DNA of 64,000 bases from NCBI RefSeq assembly GCF_037975245.1, contig NC_092578.1:8326501-8390500 (forward strand), read 5' to 3'. Source of the stretch: Apostichopus japonicus (Eukaryota; Echinodermata; Holothuroidea; Aspidochirotida; Stichopodidae). Below, piece after piece: positions 1 through 12,200 of this stretch. Each line of letters begins with the position of its first letter. The stretch's first letter is position 1. The translations under genes and the position numbers were made by a program. The notes under the pieces were generated by a model, which was given only the letters and a program-made list of their open reading frames with translations, was not told the origin of the DNA and ran no database searches.

Positions 1-3000
1 TCGTCCTAATTGTGGTCAGTATTGTTTAGTAATATCTGAATTAAGGTAACATTTTAGCCCAAACAAAGACAATGCTTTACAAGACATGAGGTGTCTTCTT
101 CAGTTAGTACGATGTGGACAGTTATTCTATGAGATTCTATTAGTGGATGTGAAGATGGTGTTAGGTAGTTGGGGTAGGGGTAGCTTTAAACTTTCAAAGT
201 GAAGAAATTTTTCTCCCTCTGCACTCCGCCTAGTTGAACAGAATCCTGAAACAAGTTTGGTCCTAGTTAAGAGATTTATTTCGTAGCATCTGGAATTAAA
301 GTTTAGTAAAGTTCAATTGTTGAAAGATTTATTACTTACAATCTGAGGCGATACTTTAATAGGTAGAAAAGATTTCATCTGCAAACTATTTTCGAAGGGT
401 AGTATTAAACTAATCCCAGAATAGCTCAATGTTACCTGTGATCATTTTCATTCACTGTGTTGAGGATATATAGTAAACCAGTGCACCCTTGACAAATATG
501 TTTCTTCTTTAAGTTTGTTTTCAAGCACTGCCCTGAAACGTTAAAATATTTGAACATACCAGATTTTACTTTTCTCTGAAAGAAATTTTTAAGAAATGTT
601 AAATAACTTTTTGTAATTATGCAACCCATTTTGTAAAACAGATTTGCTTCAATTGACAGTTCTGTTTTCATTGTTGCTCTAAATTTTTTAGCATTTTGTA
701 GATATCGCTGTTTCGTTTTGCAACGTATTAACCAAAAGTGAATCCTAGGCAACCAAAAAGAAGTATTCTAAGAAAATAATCATAATATCTATGCAAAAAA
801 AGTTTTCAAAAAAGGTAGCAGAACTAACTGGCTTGGGGAATGGTGGAAGGTTTGCTGGCAGGTTGGTGGTTGGCTCACAAATTTCTTTCTGCAGCTAATA
901 ACGCCTTTCATTGCTTTACAATCTTTCAAGGAGAATGAGTGTGACCTCTAGCTTGCACAATACTCTATTGAACTATTGATACCCTAGCTAAAAATCTTTG
1001 TTTGTATTTGGAAAACTCCATAAAGTGCCCTCCTCCCTCCCCCCCCCCCCCCAAAAAAAATATGCTGACAAGATTTGTAGCCAAAAGTTTGAGAAATGTT
1101 TGAAAACCCAAATTTTATGAAGAATTTAACTTTGAATCTGTCACGTTTTGGTTTATTTCACTGCCTCAACAATAATAAATGCCATTAATTTAGATTACAG
1201 AATTTTTTGCAATGCAAACTTTCTTTGCATTCGAATTTTATTTTATCCATATATTGCAATACAAATACAAAGAGCAATTTTGTTACAGAGCAGATCAAAA
1301 ACACTAATTCAATGAAGTTTGTACAAGTGTACTATCTTTGTTGTCCAATCATGCATCAAATCTTGAGAATCTATTTGATCTTTTATTGTGACGATTTTTG
1401 CTTTCAAATTATTTCGTGCAATTTAGTTGGCCATCCCAACCTCAGAATCGAGTAAAGTAGTCACACATCTTTGTTAATGGAATGCTAAACTTTTGCCTGA
1501 AAATGTTTTTGATTTATTTTACATAAATTTACATCAAACACAGCTGTATGGATGATACCTTTGGCATCTAGATCTGTTTAAGTAAGATAAAGATGGATTT
1601 GGTGGCGCTCTTTGGAAACTACTAAATTCCATTACACAGTTTTGATGTGAAGCCACACACTTCATGAGGTCATTGGTCTTTGGAGAATGGTTGATCATGT
1701 CTGGTAGGATTCATAGAACATATTTAAATATTCAGATGATAAAGTAATTGGTTATAGTTTTTCCTCACATCATTTTTAATGAGAGAAATAAATAAGACCC
1801 ATAGCCAGCCTTCGTGTAAGATGACACTTTGCCTATAATTTCCGGATGTTTTTTGTTTGCTGTGCTCCTTGTTAACATTAAACGATATGAAGAGCACACA
1901 TCATATTTCCTGATTTGATTGGAACTTCCATTATTCTTTTATACTAAGTTGTTCTGTGAAAGAGTGTCCCCTGTCTGAGTGCCTCTGTACAAGTACTAAT
2001 GTAGGGCCTAACTTGTTATCGACAACTGATGCCGTTGTCATTTAAATATTGATCTAATTTGTGGACAATTTTTAATCCCAACTTTCCTTGCATTTGAATT
2101 CATGAGTGGACTTCAGATCCTGTGGGTGATCAATTTTGACAAACCACCCCTCCCCCACCCCCCAAAAAACAGACCCTTAAATGAAACTTGTAAGCCTTGG
2201 TAAATGTGATCTAAGTAACTATGTTTATATACATCATGCTTAGGCACAGTGTCAAACAGAAAAGCTGCATCATCCTGCTCAGCTAGAATGAATCAATATC
2301 AAACATTAAGAGCACAATCAATTTTAACCTATGCAGCATGGCTGCATGATGCTGCAGCCCTCTCAGCATTCTACTTGTGTCATGGTTCCTTAAAAGAAAG
2401 TCCATCATGTCATGAATAATAAACTCCCATCGAAGAAAATGTATTATATGACATCTTTGGAAATGTATAAAAAAAACTATTATTAGAGTACATGTATGCA
2501 GAGCCATATTCGATCAGGTAAACATTGGGAGGTGTGTCAGCCCCCCCCACCCTCCCCCCACCCTCCCCAAGCCATCTGCCCCTCCCTAGTGAGAAATATC
2601 TTTGCGATATGATTGGCTAAGAGCTACAGTGGATCATGTATCAATCAAAATCTTGTGCTATTTCGAATCAATTATGTATGGATATAAGTGTTACCCTTCT
2701 TTGAAAATAAAAACACAACTGATTTTACAATGTCATTTGAGTTTAAAATGTAACTCAGTACACTTAATATTGAGAACGGGGTTGAATCTCAAGTACTTTC
2801 GAGTACTTTCAATGATAAGCCTTTATGAGGATATAGTATGTATAGCTAAATGCTACCAGCACTTTTTGCATTGAAATGACAAATGATATATATATTTATA
2901 AATATTAAGCTCTCTAATTACTCTTTAGCTTATGGAGCTTTCCAACGGGTGGATTTGGTGTTAATAGTAACGTCCTTAAAGCCTGGCTTTTGTATGTGGT

Positions 3001-4049
3001 ATTATAGTAGGGATAGTGGGCTTAAAAAAAAAGAGGCAGGCTAAGATGAAGTTTTCACTGGCATTTTCCTCAATTAAAGCACAGCACACATCAATTACTG
3101 TTACAGGTTAATGGGAGGAGCCCTGTCATATAAATTGCTGATAATACTTAGTAATATGTGACTAATATGAAGTATGGAACTCATATATATGCGAGTTGTT
3201 TTGGACTGATGAATGTCTAATACCCGATCCTACTGTTACTTCAGGCAAAGAAAATCAAGTGTCTTTCCTTTCTAGTGGCAATCAGAGAAATCCGTTGACA
3301 TTTAGCCAGCAAATGGCTGTGAATTACCCAAATTAAAGGAATATAACAAAAAACTCTGAAGTTGAAAAATCAAAATAGAATTTATATTGGAAATGAGCTG
3401 GGCAAAAAAGAGGGGAAGAAAAATATGCAATGTATAAGCTACCAGGTTCATACTATTGGTTCGAGTTTAAAGTAATTTTTTGTCATTTGAATTGGAAAAG
3501 AGCATCATTTATATACTGTGATGTTAAGCATTGACTTTATAAGACACAAATACATAAACATAGAGCTGTCAATTATCAGACTGAATCAATGAGATGCTGA
3601 GTATCTGTAGGACGATGCTTAATAATGCAACAAACAAAAACACATTATTTTGTGCTCTTGAAACAAAAAAAACATGATTTTGTGCTCTTGAAAAAAAAGG
3701 GGGGCAAAAAGCTGGCTGGTGATGGGGGTAGTCATTAAATCAGTTTTTCGAATTGATTTTGATAAATACTTCTTCGGTTTGTTATTCGACCACAAACTTT
3801 GATAGCAATGTAGTTCATGTTAGCTTGACAAGTCAACATTTATAATAGCTTTGTGTCCAAATAATGGAGTAATAGTTCATCTCGTTGATAAATTCAAAAT
3901 GATTGTAAATGCTAATTTGGGAAGTGTCTGGACAGCAGCAAAATGTGAACCAAAGTGAGCGGAATCAATTTTTGATTTCTTGCCAGAGGCCTAAGGGATC
4001 TATTATGAGATGGTGTATACATGTGTGTACGTGACACTTGCTTGAAAAC
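1..4049. other. Upstream intergenic sequence, no gene seen
   Basis: AT-rich DNA with short homopolymer runs (poly-C at about 1039-1052, C-rich stretches near 2150 and 2540). The open frames here (up to 106 codons) lack splice context, domain motifs and coding-like composition. Confidence 0.6.
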
Positions 4050-4515
4050 ACCATAACTCAAAAATATTCATGGTGGATTAAGTTCATACTTGATATGTTG
4101 ATCCATCTTATGAGTACAAGAACCCCTATTCTTTTAGAACTGTGAAGTCCAATGGTCATTTGGGTCAACAGAGGTCAAAGTCTGTAACCTTTTTAAACAT
4201 GATAATTCAAATATTACATCTTTGTTGAACTTCATACATGGTATGCAGATCCAGCTTGGCGAGTACAAGAACCCTGTTGAAATTGGTGGAGGTCAAAGAT
4301 CATTTGCGATCAACATTTAAGTCAATAGTCTGAAAATCTTGTAAACACGATAACTCAAGAAGTGCATCTGTCTTTAAATACATATTAAGAATGTAGATTC
4401 AGCTTGGTGAGAGCAAGAACCCATATTGAAGTTGGTAGAGGTCAAAGGTCACATGAGGTCAACAGAGTCTGAAAACCTTTTAAACATGATAACTCCAAAA
4501 TTAAAGCTACAAGTA
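4050..4515 (+). repeat. ~145-bp tandem repeat, three units
   Basis: Units begin near 4057, 4204 and 4351, with a partial one at 4490. Each carries a 'gataactc' start, a 'gagtacaagaaccc' block and a 'gaggtcaaagtc' block. The same word order recurs in the array at 27.9-28.5 kb, so this is a dispersed family that can occur in tandem. Confidence 0.75.
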
Positions 4516-5929
4516 ATCTGTGTATCCTCCAATGCAATGAGTTTCTTTTGGTGAACATAGTTTGGTCAAATTCAGTTTAGTTTTGTGAAGGGGCTCTATA
4601 GGTCTTCAAACAAAAGGTACAGTCACCCAGGAAATGAAGTCTGCTTCAAAGAGTTCAAAGTCTTGCCTTAAACACACAGGGGAGGGGGAGGGGCACAGGG
4701 GTCCTCATCAGATTTCACCTTCTGAGCTTCCAGGGTTCAACAGGTTATCTCAAATGGTCTCAAAATTGGCCATTTTCTCTGAGATTATACTAGATGACTT
4801 TTGCTTTGGCACTAGGTATTGAAAATATTTCCCAGTGTATTAAACAATGTCATGTAACTCGCCTGCAACAATTATTAAAGGGATGGTTGGTAGCAGAGCT
4901 GATTTGCTAGCTCAAACTTGGTGAAAGAAAATGTCCTTTTCTTCATAATATCTACGTGTCTATATTTCACATAGGAAGACTGTTCTTTCTGGATATTGAA
5001 ACATTTTGTAACTAATAAATCTTCTGTACTTTTAATCCTTACCAGTGAATTAACTAGTTGATGTTCACAAATGTGTGCCACAAATAAGAGCATGATAATC
5101 TCTGATCTATCCTGGTTTTCACTTTATTCTTAGACAAATGTAACCCACTTGCTCTACATAAGTCAGATGGTTATGTGGAATGTTGAGCAAATTATATATG
5201 GCAAGGAATCACAATGCTAACTTGCTTTCTGGTGTTACTTGCAATTAATAGCCTTCCATTGGTGACAAAAAATGCCTCCAATATAGATGCAATCTTGTTT
5301 TGAGTAATTTTGTCATAATCTGACCAGACTCAAAAAGTTGCTCTCAAATGTAAACAGAACCGTCTACTTTAAGTTATAATGTATTCAATTGATGAGTTTT
5401 AAAAGTGTAAGCAAAATCCACAATTCAACATTCCTAACATACCATGAGTCACTTTTATAATGAGCTATAAAAATGGCCTGAATCAACAAACATGATATAG
5501 TACTCATTAAATTTCGGTATTTCAGTTCCATCGTAGTTATTCCTAATCAAACTTTAATGCAAAACTAGGAAGAAACAGACAAACATTTGGACAGATAATC
5601 TTCATCATTGGCACAAAGTTTACCATACCTTTATAATAATCTTTCAATAACAGCCAAGCTCCTTAAAAAAAAAATGTAAAATGAAGTCGTCGATGGTAAA
5701 AAAAAATTTAAAAAATCACGCCGAAAAATTGCAGCAATGATTTCAATTTTTTTTTAGTTAATAGTGCAATGTTAGAAACTATTAGGTCTCTTAATTTTTG
5801 TTTAAAAACAGGAACTATGACTGACTATATAAACAATAACTACAAGTTGAAATGAAAGTGACATCTAATAGTACAGTATAGTCCTAGATATATGAGCTCA
5901 TGGCATTTCAGCTAGGATGCTCGGCTCAA
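4516..5929. other. Intergenic sequence, no gene seen
   Basis: AT-rich DNA with a G-rich patch at 4680-4695. The open frames at 4634-4822 (+) and 4875-5093 (-) show no recognisable motif and are treated as chance. Confidence 0.5.
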
Positions 5930-6170
5930 GAATTTATTACATTACACTGCTGGTACCTCGATATCTGTGTACCTTTGGCCATTCAGCGAGTACGTCTGTC
6001 AGCATAACTGCAATTAATTCACTGTGTCAGCGTTACACGTATGCAATGGCCTTAACGTACAACGGCATCGTTCGAGTAATTTCTGTCGGTAGGAGAGATT
6101 TGTGACTTTTTTTTGTACGAGGCTTTTGTCATTTCGGTTGAAGGTTTCTCGGTATTTGATCTTGGAAATA
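5930..6170 (+). promoter_or_regulatory. CpG-enriched 5' leader and presumed promoter-proximal region of PRKAG
   Basis: This stretch has more CpG than the surrounding AT-rich DNA and lies directly before the start codon, as expected for a housekeeping-type 5' end. I see no convincing TATA box at a fixed distance and cannot place the transcription start. A 63-codon open frame at 5917-6105 may be an upstream open frame if the leader extends that far. Confidence 0.35.
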
Positions 6171-6200
6171 ATGGCCAAGGGAAGAACCAGCTCCAGGAAT
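6171..6200 (+). CDS. PRKAG: PRKAG coding exon 1 (start codon)
   Basis: A 30-base exon encoding [10 protein letters not shown], with purines at the key Kozak positions (A at -3, G at +4) and a consensus GTAAGT donor at 6201. It ends in phase 0 and joins exactly in frame to the phase-0 acceptor at 10762. The reading frame is open back to a TAA at 6039-6041 with no other ATG, so this is the natural start. It has no domain to test by homology, so its assignment rests on splice phase and position. An alternative first exon cannot be excluded. Confidence 0.7.
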
Positions 6201-9200
6201 GTAAGTCTGAAATGAATTCTGCAAAGGGTTAGCTTTTGTTGTTGTTGTATTCTGTGGGTTTTTTATTTTTTATTCTCAGGACTTTTTTTATATATTTTTT
6301 TCAGGTTCTCGGTCCACTGTAGTCTATGTTAAGATGCACTGATTATGCTGAGAGGCGTGTGGTGAATTGTGTGAGTCTGAAGGTCGGGATATGCATACTT
6401 ATATCGTTGCTATGGTTTATAATATTAAGGATACCTTCATTACTACCTAGAAGCCTGTTAGCCGCGATAATTACTGTGATGTGTATTATCATGTTCATAT
6501 CCATGTATGTGTCTTCTCTGATGAAGAATTTATGACGGCGAAATTGTTTGGAACTTGTGATTTCATCGTTCCAAAGGCACTTTGGACGTTGCATTCTATG
6601 GGTTATACGTAGACATTTTGAGATTGTCATAATTTATCGATGTGAATCATCTCTGTTGATTCGAGGATTCATCTTTGATCATTTGCATAAATAGTGATTG
6701 GTTGTAATTGTCTCTAGAGTAGAGATCTGGTGTACATTGTTGGTATGTGATTAAGATGTTACTGGTTAATTAAGGCACCTCTCTGTGTGTTCATTGTGGT
6801 GTGTTGTGTTTGATCCTACATGTAATACTAAAAAACTCATAACAGTAATAGTCCATAATAGACTTAAACATCCTCAAGTTTCGTCGCTAATATTGAAGGG
6901 AGAACTCGGAGAACCCATTTGTAATTGTTGGACAACAATTTTTTTTATCCAGTATAAAGCCAGTTCAATTTTGTCTAATTACTACGTTAATAATGCTTAT
7001 TTTTTTGTGAAAGAATTAACTCTCAGCAGCTTAAAAGTGGAATGTTATTTTTTTTTTATTCATACTTAACTGTTGGGTAGGTTTGGTAACATTTACCAGA
7101 CTTTTTGAAACAACTTCAAATACTGCATTTAAGCTGTGTGATAAATGCAGAAGTGGATCGGGATGGGGGTGGGGTGTGGTGCTGGGTCCCATCTGCTGAT
7201 ATCTCTCTGGCAACGAACATTTCTAGCTGAGGACACTTTCTTGCTCAAAGTAAGGTACATCCTGGGAAAAATTAGCACACCAGGCATTTCTTTAATTTTT
7301 CACATTTATGAAATCCTAGATTTGTCAGTCACATAAATACATATGCACTAGTTATTGGAACTTGAAAATCATGCAAAAGTCCCTTTTTTTTCAGTGAGGC
7401 TGGGAATCTATGAAATGCTTACCTTTCTAGTTTGGTGTTGCCATTTTACTACCTAATGTAAATGGATCTGCATATATATATAGAACATCACCATTCAGAT
7501 TCAGTTTAATATGTAGATCAAATTGAATTCAAGATATAGATTTCCATTTTGCGACGATACAATACACAATAACAAACTATGAAAATGAAAATACAGTTGA
7601 TAGTTTTGAAAGGAGGCTAAGAATAAAATGTGAATTTTTGCATTTTCCTTAAATTAATAATCGATACACGGAAACCAAATTTACACATGTTAAACAATCA
7701 TTCAATCAGGAGGAGAAATAGTATTTTCTCTATTTTTAATGAAACTCTAGAGGTACTGTCGAAAGGTGGATCATACACAATGTCGTTATGCTCTCACAAA
7801 CTGTCACTTTGCAAAGACCTTTCAATTTGATAACGAGTGTGATATATATTCGTATAATTGTCAGTGTGACATTTAATTTACAAAATGTTCATAAGGAATT
7901 GTAAATATAGGATCTCATTTCACTACTAAACTCCATTAAAATTAAACAAGATGAGTTCTGTACAAGCGGCATATATATCCCTCAAATTTTAAACAGTGCT
8001 GAACTTTTAAGTGCGTATCAATATTCTGCATTGCAGTATGTATATATTTGCATAAATAATATCCATTCACTTTATGCTGTAGTTTGCTACATATAATACT
8101 TCCATCTAGCTGATTTTTTTGGTTGGGGGGGGGGGCTGCTATGTTGGATACGTGAAGTTATTTGAATAGTTTTACAGATGGATAAACATACCAGCACATT
8201 ACAAATCATTTTAATAAATGTCTAATTTTCAAGGAGTTATGTTTATTTTATTGCTGTTGAATTATCATCATATCTCCAGGAAGGTCGTCCTAGCTTGGGT
8301 CAAATTACATTTTAAGTTTGAAGAAATGCATGAAAATATGAAATTTAATACATTATATGCATGTAGTTGTGTGGAATGCAAACTTGATGTAAAGATACAA
8401 TTTTCTTTACACACATGTTATACATGTCATATACCAGTAAAGTTAACGATTGAACCTTTTTGTCATGTGACCAGTTTTAATACTTACGCATATTGACTCG
8501 CACAGATTTTGCATTCTTCTGGTGATCCGCAATGTAGTTATGAGAATTAGCTGTATATATGTATTGCATATTTACATTTGTGTAGATAATATCTATTCAC
8601 ATCCACTAGTAGTATTATATAAAATGGTCTACATATATAGTAATGTTTTAGTACTAATATGAAGTGATCCACATACGTAGTGATGTGTAACATAAACTAT
8701 ACACAAAATTGTATTCAATAGTTTGTTGATACATCGCTGATTCCAAACAGCGGTCGAACAATTTGAATTTATTTGAAAGGGGGGGGCGCAACATCTTTGG
8801 GCAGGCCTATTATTTTGTAAAGGAGGTGTGTAACCCTGGGGTTGTGGAACTTAACTCCCCATTTAAGGGTGTATGGGAGGTCCTCTGTTAAAAAAACTAA
8901 AATTTTAAAGGGAACTAGTACATTCTGAGGGATATTTGTGCTCATAAATTAGCTCCATAAATTAAGTTCCACATGCAAGGTTGTATTTTTAAATTCTATG
9001 GAGCGTTGAAAAGGAAGGGTTTGCAGCCCCACCCCCTCGCCCTTCCAATCTTTTCTGTTGGCACTTCAAAGTACTCTTTGCCCATCAAACATTCATAAAT
9101 TTGAAGCGCATTTTACAGTATATGATTATGTGTGCATATTGTAATAACTCTAAATGCTCAGAATCCTTTAGACTACAACTTAGAAATGCAGCGTTACCTA

Positions 9201-12200
9201 TAGATACAACACTGTTCAATCATCGGGTACCCCTTTAAAGGGCCAGGACCTCCTTCTGGACTATTTCTAAAATCAATCTTTTATGCTTCCTTAAAATTTG
9301 GGTGGCAGCACTGATGACCATTTAACTACTGACCGTCACTGAATTTTTTCAGATTACTTGTCGGTGTGAAGGTAGCAAAAACCATTCTGTTTGTGTTTTT
9401 ATTTGATTTTTTTTTATTCTGCTTGTGTTGTGAGATTAACAATCAAAGATTACTTCATTACAGAGGTGCTACTCTGAATCCTATGTACGCAAGAGAGGTT
9501 AGTATGATACGGCTTGAGTATATGGCGGTCAACGTTGACTATTATTAACACATCTCACTCCCACTTAAAAAGAAAAAAAAACCCATTCAGCTAACATGCA
9601 TCAATCGTCCTCTTTGACCACCAAACACGTTTTTTTCTGTTCATTGTCATTTTTTTCCACCTTTAACTGCATGTGAAATTTTTCATTGTGACAGCTCATT
9701 GCTTGTACTATTCCTTTGATATCTCACGAGTCAAAGAATTGGTATCTTCCTCATCCTCCTCCTCTTGTTCCTCGTGCAAATGCCCCCTTCTTCAGGTTAT
9801 CTCTCTGATGGTAAAGTATGTGCTGTGAAATGAAACAATTTTAAAAAAAAACGGGGGATGGGGGAATGGTGAACAGGTTTATCAGGAAAAGTCATCTAGC
9901 TTGAACAATTCAAAACCAGCAATTTTGGAAATTAGTGTTAAAATTATTTCACAAATGGAAATTGTAATGGAACCTCCAGGTCAGTTTTAATTGCTACAGT
10001 AAAGAGGCATGATGCAGAATGGTAACTGCAGTCTCCTGTAACCAGGGGGGAGGTAGGGCAGGTTGAGGGGGGCAGGTAGTCCTTGATGACAACAGTGTGT
10101 GTACTGGGATCCAATCATTTACACTGTCGTCGTTTTTGTATGTCTCGGGTAATATCGTCCCTTCACCTTTGGCGAAGTAAGAGGATCTCTGATAAGTTAT
10201 AAACATGATTTGATGGATGCTGTGGTACCTGTATACTCCAATAGTACAAAAATGTATAAAATTGTAAATTCTTTGAATAGAGGGAGGGGGGGTATTAGTG
10301 GCTTCATTTTCTGTCTGAGTTTAGATTGTTCTGTATTCTTGACCCCTGCCTATTTTTTCTATGTTCAGAAGAAGCAGAAGGAGAGTATATTGGGAGGGGG
10401 AGAGGGGGATGGGAGTGAGCCTGGAGAGGGGAGTGAGCCTAGAGAGGGGAGTGAGCCTAGAGAGCCAACCTGGGGAGAGGGAGTGAACTTGAGGAGGGGG
10501 AATGAGTGAACCTAAGGAAAAGGCTTGAGCCTGGGGGAGGGGGTGGGGGTAAGGGAGGTGTCATAACACATTGGAACTGTGCTGTCCATCCACCTTACAT
10601 CTTCACCCTGTTGCTGCTGCTGCTGTTACTGCTATATTTGCACATTGTTTTGCCACTAACACCATGCAGCCAACCAAGCATTGTTTAGAAATGACCACCA
10701 CCAAGTGCTCACTCTTGTTCTCATTTTGATGCATATTTGTGACCTTTAACCTTTCTTTTCAGCCAACCTCCAACTCCATAGACAGACTGGACATTCATAT
10801 TGACAGCTCAGGTAACATTGTCCTGTGAAACGCGCAACCCTAAACGCTTTGATGCCAGAAGAACATTGTATATTTTAGCTTGATTTAGAGGTTTTAGAGT
10901 AGATTGAGGAGGGGGAAAGCTATTTCTTGCAGTAGATTTATGGGACTATTCCTAAGCTGCATTAACCTTTCCAGTGTCACTCACAAAATGATTTTGGCAT
11001 CAAGACATAGAGGGGGGTGATTTTAGACAGATTAGGTATTGGATTATGGAAGCTAGCTTAAGTAGAAGGTGATATATTTCAAATTCAAAGGTTGTTTCAT
11101 ATACAAAATTAGTGACCATGGATTTTTTTGGGGGGGGGGATGTGTTTTTTTGTAAAACACAACATCAAACAATTGAAAAACAGGAAAAAAAGGAATTTTT
11201 TTTATAGTGACTGAGCGTTTTTTTTCTTTGCATGTGGTTAGGTTATCTATAAAGAATATTTCTCGTTCGTTCGGTAGACTCAAAGCTATGCCCTCTGTTT
11301 GCATTTTAAAATTTCAACAAAACAAATTGAAATGAACAAATGGTGAAGGGGGGAAAGCACTCTGTTTCCTTTGCATGAAGTTGTTAGAAAATGTAAGAAA
11401 TGTTCTTGCATATTTTACAATAAATGTCTGCATAGATCTATTAGGATTGTAAGATTTTTTTTTGTGTGTGTCGTAATCGTAACCCAGAAATGGTGAGTAC
11501 GAAAAAATCTCATTCAAAACCTATTTTTATCTGTTCCAAGTCGATTTTAGCTTTATTATAAAACAAAATAGTTTTATATATAACATTTCATGCTTTTTTC
11601 GTTTTTACAGATTCCCTTCTTCTGTTCCTTCTCTTATTATTATTTTTTTAATATATGCATATTCATACATGGTGGCGCCCAATGGGAGTCTCTTCCGTTC
11701 TCTGTCATCTATATTTCCGTTTCATTTTATGTTTCATTTTTACTTTTTCTTTATCTTTTTTTGTTTAAATTCAGTAGTGGTTGATTCTTGTTATCTTCCC
11801 TATCTTGCCACCCCTGACATTTCCCCGCTTGCATCTCCAACTAATTTAATAATCTGCGTTGTAAATTTCCCAAAATTCAGTGGTCAATGAAATCACTTTT
11901 GTATCACAAGTGAAAGAGTAAAATACCACGATCACCATGAAATTTCATCTCGTCACCACTGACAACGTCGTCGTCGACGACGACGACAGCGTCAACATCT
12001 CGGAACTCGTCGAGTCTGTTTTCAGAACGTTTAGAGCATACATTTGTCTTTTGAGTTTTCATAACTACGGTGTTCCACAAAGTCAGTGTTCTGTTCCATG
12101 GTGGTAATATGAACAGTGATATTAAACGCCCAGTCAGGTGTGTATATAGATATGTACGAATTCCAAGATCTGTGATCGGCAATGGATTTCTCAGTAGGTT

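Noticed and set aside
9366-9548. 60-codon frame with a hydrophobic start in intron 1
   Set aside because: It looks like a signal peptide but comes from a T-rich run; no donor or downstream exon fits.
10210-10509. 99-codon frame ending in Gly-Ser-Glu-Pro repeats
   Set aside because: The repeat part is the G-rich minisatellite of intron 1.
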